Of a DNA stretch of 64,000 nucleotides, positions 23,720 to 34,835 are shown in pieces (the stretch's first letter is position 1; each line of letters starts with the position of its first letter). The notes beneath the pieces were generated by a model. That model saw nothing but the letters and a program-made list of their open reading frames with translations, was not told where the DNA came from and searched no databases. The translations under genes were made by a program, and so were the position numbers. The DNA comes from Laccaria trichodermophora (taxonomy: Eukaryota > Basidiomycota > Agaricomycetes > Agaricales > Hydnangiaceae): positions 1,798,001-1,862,000 of the forward strand of contig JACTVC010000006.1 in assembly GCA_018417955.1 (NCBI GenBank). The letters run 5' to 3'.

Positions 23720-25328
23720 GCCAGTCATCAACAAGGTCGTCTACATTCACGAAAACACCACCTTCATCGATATGATGGTGGCTGTCATCCAAAAGTCGTT
23801 TCTTCGTGGGGATTTGCTCGTCGGTGGGTTGGATGAGGATGGGAGGTTGCAACCGGGCACGCCCTTCACACTGGAATACACCATACCACATAATACCGCA
23901 TTCAAAGACATAGAGCTGGCCTCGAAGAGTGATTGGGACATGTTTGTGGAGAAGATGAAGGATACAGCAAAAGCCGGTGGAAAGCTTACGATCAGGGTGT
24001 AGCAGGTATATGGGATCCTATCCTCCCTCTATATCATTTACTTTCCATTACTTACCATTTGTGTCACATGACTCCATTCTATGCTTGTCAGTAGTAGTCA
24101 TGTGACAATTCACCTTCTTACATCTCTACCACCACTGCATCTATTGCTTTCTAGCAGGCGTTCTATCGTAGCTCAAACCAATAGGCAAGTGTTATTGTGT
24201 ATTAACAGGTCACTGACACTCTGCTCCAAGAGAACAAGTGTCAGCACCAGTTGATCAGGGCAGATCTTATCAGATCTGCAGTGCTATCCCTTTCTGTGTC
24301 TGTATCCAACCTCTCGTGGATTTCCCAAGAGGTAGCAGGGGTTGTAGCTTTGGATTTCCAGAGTGACCTCAACCCTCGCTAGGATACGCCCACATCCAGT
24401 CTCGTTTCTTCATTCTTCCTCTCTTTGGACCAAGTTGTGACCAAGATCACACCTGGGTCTCCACACCATTACCATTCCAGCTCGCCATACGACTTTCATC
24501 GACAGCTCCCGCATTTAACGCACAGATTGTCCGTTACACAGGGAGAAGGTGCTGTGATTCTGCCTCATACTTTGACCAAACTGATCAGTTATAGGCCAAT
24601 GAAGTGGCTCAAACACAAGACACAACTGCAGACGACGATATCGACACACCTCGAAAGAAGAAGAAGAAGGTAGGTGGTAATTGTCAGTTTGGTTTCGCAA
24701 ACATGACTTAGTGACAAACAGCATGAACCGACGGACACGGAGATTGAACAGACCAATATCATAAAGCGCCTCACCACCCTCCACATGTGCAAGGACCGAA
24801 AATGTACCTTCAGCGGCCCATGTTGGGTGGACGCCGCAGATTCCAACCACATCCACCTCACTCACCTTCACCTCAAGACGTGGGCAGCTGCAATTGTAAG
24901 ATCCCGACCTGCCAGCTGTGATGCCACTGACATTACATGAAATCTAGGAAGCAAAGCACGACGGCGTTGACGACATGCATCCACCCCCCACCAAGTTATT
25001 TGATCCAACCACTGCCAACACCAGTGCTGATCTCGCGACGATGGCCCGCCGCCGAGCCGCAGCCACCACTGCTGGTAATGCACAGAATATCTCGATTAGC
25101 TTCGATGGCCTCACGGACCTGTTATGTGGGCCGACAAACAAAACCCCTGGGCCAGCTCCCACTGCGCCTGCTGCTCCTGTTGCTACTGATTACTCCAACA
25201 TACCTGCCATGAGCCTTGCGGCTTTCTGTGAACACTACACAGTTCCGGACCAACTCAAAGAGAAACTCATCAAGCTTGGCATCGAAGGCCCACAAGCCCT
25301 GTGTTGGATCAAGAATGAGGAGCTTTGA
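23720..25328 (+). pseudogene. Agaricomycete multi-exon gene with SAM-like C-terminus, 5' end lost to an LTR
   Basis: Exon 1 remnant (23720-24002) has a PB1- or ubiquitin-like pattern: TPFTLEYTIPHNTAFKDIEL, then a lysine-rich end. Middle exon about 24595-24670 (acidic, then PRKKKKK, a likely nuclear signal); next about 24720-24895 with CTFSGPCWVD and HLKTWAAAI. The last exon (about 24949-25328) ends in a SAM-like segment, LAAFCEHYTVPDQLKEKLIK then GPQALCWI. Introns are about 50 bases with GTAGGT/GTAAGA donors. A TAG at 24000 interrupts the exon 1 end just before a possible donor. The start is missing because the LTR ends at 23719. The passenger gene at 44617-46681 has the same WA-N-AI and SAM-like layout. 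Function unknown. Confidence 0.6.
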
Positions 25329-25555
25329 GGAGAAGGCGGCCTCTTGCTTGGTGAGTTAGGGATGCTCCAGGACGCAGAACAATGGTGGAAAAAGTTTTCG
25401 GAGTGGTAGGTTACATGTTTTCCGTTGTTTCGCATGTCCCTTTGTTCTCGCTGTGATGATACATATGCTCGTTGCACTGTCATTGCTGTTTTGTTTGCTC
25501 TTACTTACACTGACTGTTCTCCATCAATACAAAATGAAATGATATTTTGTGCTAC

Positions 25556-26746
25556 CTACCCAACATAGTAACCACAGTGGCGAAAAAATCCCCAAGTCAT
25601 TTCGGGTGTAATAAGAGTGCACGTGTTGTAGAGTTCAAAATACAATGAAGCACTGTCATAAAATCCAAGTCCTTGGCGATGCAGATGCAATTTGATGACA
25701 GAGAATCCCTGTTCAATGGGCATAAAATCGGGTGAGTAAGGGGGGAGATATTCCACACAACATCCTGACAAACAGAATGATGAACAATCAATATGCATAT
25801 CCTTGATGAATGCTACATACCATAACTTTCCACAAGTTCAATGATATCTGGATGGTGATGGATTCAGGCGTTGTCAATGAGAATCACACTTCGAGGGCCA
25901 GGATGTGGTGTTGTAAGTGGGAGCTGGGAAAATGCACTGCATACATGAACAAAAAAAAGCCAAGACACATAGCTGAAGAGAATGAATGCAAACCACATCG
26001 TCCTGCAGAAATTTGATGAAAAGATCTTGTGTGAACGACCCTTCGATGATGTCCGCCGCAACAATTCCCTTGTCCAGCGCAAGTGTGGCAAGCATTGAGA
26101 AGTGCTGCTTCTGGCAGAAGGGCTAATGGACTTCAACCCTTGATCCCACTTCTGATCTACCCCATAAACGTGCATAGGTCTGATCATCTTTCGAGACTTC
26201 ACCAATTGGCAAGAGACAGCTGGCAGGATATTGGGCAATGCGACGTATGAAGTCTGCTCGATGTATGGGGTCACGTTCCGAGGCCATTTTTTGGACTTGC
26301 TTTATGTTCAGGCCAGCTTGTTCAAGCGTGCGATGAATTGTTGCCATAGACACAGTTAGAAGGCGGTATCATTCCAAGTGGCTTCTGTATTCATCAAGGA
26401 ACAGGGTTGGCTTGTGATGCGCAAGGCGAACCAGATAACGCGTGTCAGCCAGTAAGATTTTTCGAGGCCTTCCACATCTGATAGCATTAACCTTTGCAAC
26501 AGTACCGATGCGTTGGAACTGTCCCTGAACACGATAGAAGGTTTTCTTGGAGAAGCCAACAATATCCAGTATTTTGGAGACTGAGTCACGACCACGAGCT
26601 TTCAGCCTGAGCGCAGCCAGCTTGAGATCATCACTGATGCGATGGTTGACCATGGTGGTAGAGAACAAGAGGCATGGGGAGGAGAGAGCGAGGAAGCGAG
26701 GCTGAGGAAGGGAGGGCAATGGGGTGAACAAGGTCACTGACGTCAT
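25556..26746 (-). pseudogene. Tc1/mariner (IS630-type) transposase, inactivated
   Basis: An N-terminal helix-turn-helix (LAALRLKARGRDSVSKILDI, about 26560-26650) is followed by a KDDQTYARLWGRS segment (about 26160), IDNA then IHHH (about 25860), and LPPYSPDFMPIEQGF (about 25720). The end is FFRHCGYYVG. Introns of 50-60 bases are likely near 25920-25980 and 25750-25815. The first catalytic Asp is lost: the expected DE before VSKDD reads GE. Stops: TGA at about 26369 and 25864 (both explained by CGA), and a TAG at 26123 (explained by CAG, not CpG). The start may be 26746 or the later Met at 26653. The ends of the element could not be found. Confidence 0.85.
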
Positions 26747-26779
26747 TTGGTTGTCACACTCTCTACATTACTATGGGTC

Positions 26780-26799
26780 TTTTTTTTTTTTTTTTTCAG
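26780..26799. repeat. Poly-T run followed by AT-rich sequence
   Basis: About twenty T residues, then AT-rich sequence to 26870. This could be a retroposon A-tail on the minus strand or the AT-rich interior of the neighbouring TIR family. Not resolved. Confidence 0.5.
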
Positions 26800-26869
26800 G
26801 AGAGTGTCATTATATTTTAAAATAGCAATAATTAATAAATATATTTCAATTTTATTTTTTGTTTTGAGA

Positions 26870-27124
26870 TCTAAGTTCAGGAATTCTGAATTAACTTAGG
26901 TCTGTGGCAGTCCAGTCCAGTCCAGTTTTGTGTTGGGAGAGTCCAGTGGAGTCCAGTTTTGTGATTTGCAGCCCAGTCCAGTCCAGTCCAGTCCAGATTT
27001 ATGCTTGCAGTCCAGTGGAGTCCAGTTTTGTGCTGGGAGTCCAGTGGATTCCAGTTTTGTGGATATTGCCAGTATGTAGTGAAGTCCAGTGGAGTCCATG
27101 TGGATTATGTGGGGGATGGTAAAG
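26870..27124. mobile_element. End fragment of TGGA/TCCA TIR family (fragment C)
   Basis: Repeats of GTCCAGTGGAGTCCAGTTTTG lead to a terminus TTATGTGGGGGATGGTAAAG (27105-27124). It matches 61179-61420 in inverted orientation over about 250 bases, including the AT-rich part ATCTAAGTTCAGGAATTC. Only the right-hand end is present. Confidence 0.75.
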
Positions 27125-27645
27125 TACTGACTAGACTGGACTTGAAAACACCAGAAGCAGGTGTAATATTGGTGACTGGTGTTGTTGATGGTTGGAATTC
27201 CCCCATAGTGTGGATGTTAGTAGACAATGTGGTTGCTTATATGGAGGATGAAAAATTTAGGGCATGTATAAGAGAGGTGGGGGTGTTGTTGAAAATCTCA
27301 ACACTTTGTGTTGTGAGGGATGATTTGGAATGGAATTGGGAGGATTTCTTGATTGCTTCAACATGAGCCTTTTGATGTGACTTCAAGAAGAGTTCCTGTA
27401 GTGTGGATTTCAGGGTGGCAGTTGTATTCTTCTTTATCAGCAAAGAAGATTGTGGTCATGATAGCTTTGTGATGAACAAAGAAGGATTCTTCTTTTCAGA
27501 CTCTGCTTTTTTCACCGAATCTGCTTTGCCAAATGAATATGATGGTCTTGATGTGGTGACTTGAGTTGCTGAAGCTCATGTAGATGGAATGAAAATCTCA
27601 TCTGATTCTGTGATTGAGGTGGTAACCTCCCTGCTGCTGGGAGGT
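27125..27645. other. Unassigned sequence
   Basis: No recognisable gene. An open plus frame (27001-27366) is partly built from the repeat fragment to its left and matches nothing I know. Confidence 0.4.
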
Positions 27646-29008
27646 CTTATCAGTGCCCCCCTAATTCCTGCAGGATTCTGGTCATTCCTGCGGATTCCGG
27701 TGGATTCCAGAGGAATGAAATTTAGCAGGGAGGCCTGCTATTTTCTTCATTCTGGTGCTTTACCATTCCGGAATTGTGACCAGAATGGTCCCCAGATTGG
27801 CAAAACCGGAATCCAGTTTGTTTGGCAATGTCTTTCACACTTGTCCAAATACAACCCTCTGTCCTCCCACCACCACCAACCTCTCCTCCCACCACCACCA
27901 ACATCCCCACTCCTCGTAAACACGCGCCTGCTACCCACGGACCATGACATGCCCCATGATGTCAACGGACACCCACGTCAAACGCCAACGGACACCCATG
28001 TCAACAAACCACCACCACATCAATGGATGACAACCATGCCAGCAGACAACCATGTCAACACACCACCACATCAATGCACCACCACCACGTCAACACACCA
28101 CCACCACATCAATGCATGACGACCATGCCAGCGGACAACCACAGCGTCCATGGCCCACCAGCAGCACCCTCGAACATGCACCCAACAGCACTGACCACCA
28201 CCACCCACAAGCACCCACCGCCAACACCAACGGACAGACCAGCACGCTGCCACCATCCATGAACCAACCACAATGCGGAAACGGGCACTGCCATAACAAC
28301 GAGGTGATGACAAGCACACCACACCACTCACTCCCTCCCTCACTCCTCCCCCCTCCCTTCATTCCCCTCCCTCACTGCCCCTCCCTTCACTCCTACCCCC
28401 TCCCCTTTGCCTCACTGCCCCTCCCTCCAGTCCTTCCCCTCTCCCTCCAGTCCTTCCCTCTCCCTCATTGCCCCTCCCTCCAGTCCTTCCCCTTCCTTCC
28501 AGTTCTCCCCTCCCTTCATTCCCTCCACTTTCCAGCACCCCTATTGCTCCACTGCTCCCCCCCTCACTCCCTCCACTTTTCCCCTTTCCCTCCACTCCTC
28601 CCCCCTCCCTCTATCTAGATTCAATGTAGATAAATCAATTATGTATTTTTAATAAATGGATTTAAATGAATCTTCCCTCTTTAAGTATAAATGTCCTAAA
28701 GAATTCCTAAGATTAAGTTGTCAGCAGAAGGCCTAAGTTAGATTCAGTCACATAATATCTCCTTACTTTGTTCAAGGTCTGATCAGAACCAATACTGAAA
28801 ACTGATCAGCTTGAAAAGTACTGAGAGAAGTATGCAGAAGTGTGTATTGGTGTAAATGTATGTTGTATCTGTGATTTTACTTCTATTCCAGTCCCATTCC
28901 TGTGGATTCCTACAGATTCCTGTGGATTCCTGTGGATTCCTGTGGATTCCTGTGGATTCTGGTGGATTCTGGTGGATTCCTGCAGGAATGGGAGGGGCAC
29001 TGTAAAGT
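27646..29008. mobile_element. Non-autonomous TIR element B (TGGA/TCCA family)
   Basis: Left end CTTATCAGTGCCCCCCTAAT, right end GGGAGGGGCACTGTAAAG. Both are followed inward by GGATTCC-type repeats (GGTGGATTCC, TGTGGATTCC). The interior has CACCACCAC/CATCAATG short repeats (27880-28290) and a C/T tract (28310-28615), then AT-rich sequence. The order matches element A, but CpG words are largely replaced by CpA/TpG (CACCAC for CGACGA-type words). No coding capacity. Confidence 0.7.
28310..28615. repeat. Polypyrimidine tract in element B
   Basis: About 300 bases of almost pure C and T on the plus strand (CTCCCTCC, CCCTCACTCC). Such mirror-like tracts can form triplex DNA. Open frames here are compositional artefacts. 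Confidence 0.8.
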
Positions 29009-30501
29009 ACTGGCTGCTGGCCAGGTTGTGTCGATTTTCCACAGTGTCCACCTTTAACGCAGGTGTTCTGTGAGTAAGACATGAAATCGTGATGCTTACC
29101 AACACTATGCATATCTGGCAAACTTTGTTTGCAAAGGAGGCTAAAGGTGTGATGACCTATCAAGGTCTCTGAGCACTACAGGCATAACCTGGTGAGGATT
29201 GCATGGGCAACAGAAATCTGGAGCTGCAACCTCAACTACTTCTCAGGAAATCTGTGAGAAGTTGGGTACAGACATGTGGAGGAAGTCTGATACCATTCAC
29301 AAATAATGTGGATACTCTTGGAGTAGAAGTGTTAGTGACCAATCTAAGAACAATAACACTTACTATCTCAGTTGAAGTACAATAAAATGCCTCTTCAAGT
29401 AAGAATTGCTGTGGTGGTATTGGAGTAAGAAAAGATAAGTAGAACATGTAGTTACTGTAACTTGTGATGTGCAACATGACTTATGGGTCATGTTGCAAAG
29501 AATATAATGTCTGTAAAGTCAAAAGGATGATTGTAGCAAGTGGAAAGTATACTCTGTGACTGGTAGGAGTTGAATCCTGAGTGAGGAGTTGAATCCTCCG
29601 TTACACTCCCTCCCTCCAGCCTCCTCCCCTGACCATCCCTCACTTTAATCCCAACAACAACAACCCACCCACATTCCTTCATTGTCCCCCTGAATCTATC
29701 ATTTCTCTATTTGTTGTGCCACTATGCAGGATCCCCCTTGTGATACCACATACATTTGACAAACTACTATTAACTACACTACAATTTGATGGCTTTTTCT
29801 CTTCCTGTTCTTGAGGTGTGTTTGAATGTGGGGTGTGCGTTCAAGTTGTGGTGGCATGTGTTGACCAGCTAAAGATAAACTCAAATTGGAAAATTATCTT
29901 CAACAAAGTAAAGCACAACCATTCAGTACAAAGACTATATGAAAAATGCCCTTTTATGATTGTAACAAATTTCAGAATGTTTGAATGAACCCTTCAGGAA
30001 GAAAAACCCAAGGTTATGGGTGTATCATTGAGTGGTGAGTCAAAAGTTGTGCAACACCTCATAAGAGTGTAGAAGTACAAACCAAGTGTGTCAATAATAA
30101 AGGAAAAATACCCCACCATTGCTGATGTTATATACTATTCTCAAGGTGCAGTGTATACTGCCACATAAGAGAATCTGCATGAAATATAGCCAGAAAAGAA
30201 GGGGAAAATAGCAATTGTGCTCACTGTCAGTGATGAAATTTAAGAAAGCAAATTTCAGGTCTAGTGCATGTGGTCCAAATATGGAAACTTCTCTGTTTAT
30301 AACAGAAATGGCAATAAAACCACATAGAACTGCTTTTAAATGTTATAGTGTTCTCAATCTACATACAATTCCATACAAGATCTTGAAATGTCATACTTTG
30401 TCATTGAAATCACAAAACTTCATCCCAATGTTTCTTGATACTAAATACACCAAGAATACTTCTACCATAACATTCATAGAGAGGTTTCAGTGTCTAGATA
30501 T
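29009..30501. other. No recognised gene
   Basis: AT-rich, with scattered stops in all frames. A short C-rich patch at 29590-29640 resembles the pyrimidine part of the TIR family. A perfect 11-bp hairpin lies at 29470-29497. Nothing else can be supported. Confidence 0.5.
29470..29497. other. Perfect 11-bp inverted repeat (hairpin)
   Basis: TGCAACATGAC, loop TTATGG, then GTCATGTTGCA. No T-run follows. Role unknown. Confidence 0.6.
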
Positions 30502-33500
30502 CTAATCATCACTGCCATGGTCTGTCATATTTACATCTGCCCTGTTCTCCTTCAACAGCCTTGCAATGGCCTCATGGCCTCAACATAATGCTGCTTGGAG
30601 TGCATTTCCATACCTTCCTCCCTGTGCATTCACATCTGCCCCCTTCTCTATTAGCAGCTTTGTAATGGCCTCATAGCCTCGATTTGAAGCTGCCTGAAGT
30701 GCATTTCCATACTTTCCTCCCTGTGCATTTACATCTGCCCCCTTCTCTATTAGCAGCTTTGCAATGGCCTCATGGCCTTGATTTGAAGCTGCCTGAAGTG
30801 CATTTCCATACCTTCCTCCCTGTGCATTTACATCTGCCCCCTTCTCTATTAGCAGCTTTGCAATGACTTGATGGCCTCGATTTGAAGCTGCTTGGAGTGC
30901 ATTTCCATAATATCCTCCCTGTGCATTTACATTTGCCCCCTTCTCTATCAGCAGCCTTGCAATGGCCTCATAACCTCCATACAATGCTACCTGGAGTGCA
31001 TTTCCATAGTTTCCTGCCTGTGCATTTACATCTGCCCCCTTCTCTATCAACAGCCTTGCAATGGCCTCATGGCCTTGACATAATGCTGCCTGAAGTGCAT
31101 TTCCATACTTTCCTCCCTGTATATTTACATCTGCCCCCTTCTCTATTAGCAGCTTTGTAATGGCCTCATAGCCTCGATTTGAAGCTGCCTGGAGTGCATT
31201 TCCATACCTTCCTCCCTGTGCATTTACATCTGCCCCCTTCTCTATTAGCAGCTTTGCAATGACCTCATGGGCTTGATTTGAAGCTGCCTGGAGTGCATTT
31301 CCATAATATCCTCCCTGTGCATTTACATTTGCCCCCTTCTCTATCAGCAGCCTTGCAATGGCCTCATGACCTCCATATGATGCTACCTGGAGTGCATTTC
31401 CATAGTTTCTTGCCTGTGCATTTACATCTGCCCCCTTCTCTATCAACAGCTTTGCAATTGCCTCATGGCCATTATATGATGCTGCCTGGAGTGCATTTCC
31501 ATGCTCTCCTCCATGTGCATTTACATCTGCCCCCTTCTCTATCAGCAGTTTTGCAATGGCCTCATAGCCTTGAGTTGATGCTGCATGAAGTACATTTCCA
31601 TAGTTTCCTCCCTGTGCATTTACATCTGCCCCCTTCTCTATCAACAGCTTTGCAATGGTCTCATGGCCTCTATGTAATGCTGCCTGGAGTGCATTTTTTC
31701 CAGAGCATCCTCCCTGTGCATTTACATCTGCCCCCTTCTCTATCAGCAGCTTTGCAATGGCCTTGTGGCCTCCATTTGATGATGCCTGGAGTGCATTTCC
31801 ATACAGTCCACCCTGTGCATTTACATCTGCCCCCTCCTCTATCAGCAGCTTTGCAATGGCCTCATAGCCTTTATAAGATGCTGCCTGGAGTGCATTTCCA
31901 TGATATCCTCCCTGTGCATTTACATCTGCCCCCTTCTCTATCAGCAGCTTTGCAATCACTTCATGGCCTCCATTTGATGCTGCTTGGAGTGCATTTCCAT
32001 AATAGTCTCCCTGTGCATTTACATCTGCCCCCTTATTTATCAGCAGTTTTGCAATAGCCTCATGGCCCTGAGTTGATGCCGCATAGAGTGCATTTTCACC
32101 CAATACTCCCTGTGCATTTACATTTGCCCCCTTCTCTATCAGCAGCTTTGCAATAACCTCATGGCCTCTATTTGATGCTGCCTGGAGTGCATTTCCATAC
32201 CTTCCTTCCTGTGCATTTACATCTGCCCCCTTATCTACCAGCAGTTTTGCAATGGCCTCATGACCTTGAGTTGATGCTGCATACAGTGCATTTTCACCCA
32301 ATACTCCCTGTGCATTTACATCTGCCCCCTTATCTACCAGCAGTTTTGCAATGGCCTCATGGCCTTGAGTTGATGCTGCATAGAGTGCATTTTTACCCAA
32401 TACTCCCTGTGCATTTACATTTGCCCCCTTCTCTATCAACAGCTTTGCAATGGCCTCATGGCCTTTAGTTGATGCTGCCTGGAGTGCATTTCCATAAAAT
32501 CCTCCCTGTGCATTTACATCTGCCCCCTTCTCTATCAGCAGCTTTGCAATAGCCTCATGGCCTTGATTTGATGCTGCATAGAGTGCATTTTCACACTCGT
32601 CACCCTGTGCATTTACATCTGCCCCCTTCTCTATCAGCAGCTTTGCAATAGCCTCAAATCCTCCATTTGATGCTGCATGAAGTGCATTACCATATGCTCC
32701 TCCCTGTGCATTTACATCTGCCCCCTTCTCTATGAACAGCTTTGCAATGGTCTCATGGCCATTAATTGATGCTGCCACAAGTGCATTTCCATAGTTTCCA
32801 CCCTGTGCATTTACATCTGCCCCCTTTTCTATCAACAGTCTTGCAATTGCCTCATGTCCTTCATTTGATGTTGCTTGAAGTGCATTTCCATATCTGCCTC
32901 CTTGTGCATTTACATCTGCTCTCATTTCTAGCAAATTTTGTGATGCTTCAGTCAGTCCAGCCAGTGATGCATAATATAGTGGTTTAGCAATGACATTGCT
33001 CTCTGTTTCTAGCTTGCTACGATGATATTGGTCTATATTGCAAAGTCGAACCCAATTGAGAAAAGCAGCATTTTCATCTGTCAAGAGCTTCATCATCAAT
33101 GCAAATCCTACAGATGACTGACATCTATTTTTTCTGCTGGAATGTGTATGTAAAATCCAGTAATTTGCAGCATAGTTCACAAGGGGGGAGGACACTTCTA
33201 CATTTATATCAAGTTCTTCAGATGTGTTGAATTGCAAAAGATATGCCAGACAGATTTGAGATATGACAGAGTGTGATAGCTCATCATTGAAGCTCAAGTC
33301 TCTGATATGTGTCAGTTGATGATTTTGAGTATACTGGGCTATCAGATATTCTTTGACAGAGAAGTGGGAAAGCTGGACAACACCTATTCAGTAGTTAGTA
33401 CTGGTTTCAATCTGATTATTTAAACCATACCATTTGACTGCACAATTAAACTAGAACATATTTTCAAGACATCCTCAATATCTTGAAGTTCATTATCAGA

Positions 33501-34835
33501 GTTATACTCTGGTCCATTATCAGCACAAAGATCAACAGCAGCAGTTGCAGCTAGCTCTTCCAGTGTCAGTGGGCGAACAGCAAAAGATAGCCACTGTAAA
33601 AATGTTTTTGCATAACCATGATCTTCTTTATTGATTCCCAGCAAAATTTGATCATAGGCTTTATCCAAACCCTGAGGAAGATTGGCTAGCTGCTTTTTTA
33701 AATCAGCCTTGCTCCGGCACTTTTTCAACTCATTCAACTGTAAAGCAACCCAGCGAAACCTAAAATTGCAGTTAGCAATTATTCTGTCATCCAAATGTTG
33801 ATAATAAACATACATTCCATCTGCTTGTTCCATTAATGTCAACTTTATTTGCTCTTGAGTCTCACAATTCCACTTTTGTAAGTCAAAGTCATTTTGAAGC
33901 TGATAGTCAAGATAGGTCACAAGATCATGATTCTCAGATTCCTCAAGCAAGTCAAGAGAATGATAAAATTTTAGCTTGTCCTCAATCTCCTGCTCTGGGC
34001 GACTAGTAACTATTAAGTGGAGCTCTAGATTTCTATCTTTATCCAGGATCACAGTCTGAATCCAGTTAAGAAGCTTTTGTCTTTCAGTACATTCATCAAG
34101 AGCATCCAGAATAATGAATGTTGAGCTAAAGCCACCAAGAATTTTCTGAAGAGTAGTCTGCAAATCATCCAGAGTTGGCTCCTGATGGCCATTGCCACAG
34201 CCAGTATAGAAATCTACCAAGACTTTAGGTATACGCTCACATTTGAGACTGAATTGCCAGATGAGTGATCGCATCAGTTTATCATGCAGCTGGAAATCCT
34301 TCTGTGAGTCTCTTCCATCAAAAAAGAAATATGCAGTAGCAGAATTGAATCTTCGAAGAACATTGTGAATTATTGCCGAGCTGTGAAAATAAAGATCAAT
34401 TCAATTTCATAAAAATGCTGGAATTCTCAACCTTAAAATTGTTTTCCCAGAGCCAGCTGGATAGACTGTCAATCACATATTAATTTACAAATATTAACAG
34501 ATGACTCACATTTTCCTTTGATCCAGAGAAAGCCAGGCTGTTTGAGCCACCCAAAAAATGTACTTCCTTCAAGAAACCATTGACAGGTGTCTAGTTGATG
34601 CTTCCAAATTTCATATGCAGCATTGTAGTTGACAGACTCCTTAGGGGGAGAAAGCCACTGATAAATCTTCTCTACTAACAAAAAAAATGAAGTTAATGAT
34701 GCAGTTGACATAAGAACCCACAATGATACCCAGTTGTTCATTCCTAATCATCTCAAGTGGGATTTGAATATCTGGGTCCACACCTACCAACACATATATC
34801 ATTGAGCTGAATATAATGCTTTTCTTACTCCTCAC
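30502..34835 (-). CDS. NACHT-ankyrin STAND protein (NLR-like), premature stop near the end
   Basis: The N-terminal exon (about 34680-34510) has IYQWLSPPKESVNYNAAYE and WFLEG, the usual lead-in to fungal NACHT domains. The next small exon carries the P-loop AGSGKT (about 34450). Then the NACHT core (34380-33420) has FIILDALDEC (Walker B) and LIVTSRPEQEIE. A winged-helix part follows with VRPLTLEELAATAA and LSHFSVKEYL. The last exon has 23 complete ankyrin repeats and a partial 24th, each about 33 residues (GNALQAAS, GHEAIAKLLIEKGADVN). Introns of about 47-55 bases fit GT-AG, one with branch-like ACTAAC near 33385. A TGA at 30580 (likely CGA) interrupts the last repeat; the frame then runs to TAG at 30502. 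STAND proteins of this type are ATP-driven receptors in fungal non-self recognition. This role is inferred from the family. The first exon and start are uncertain. Confidence 0.85.

Noticed and set aside
31278..32057. Plus-strand 259-codon ORF rich in Leu and His
   Set aside because: Antisense shadow of the ankyrin repeats; its 99-base periodicity follows the true minus-strand gene.
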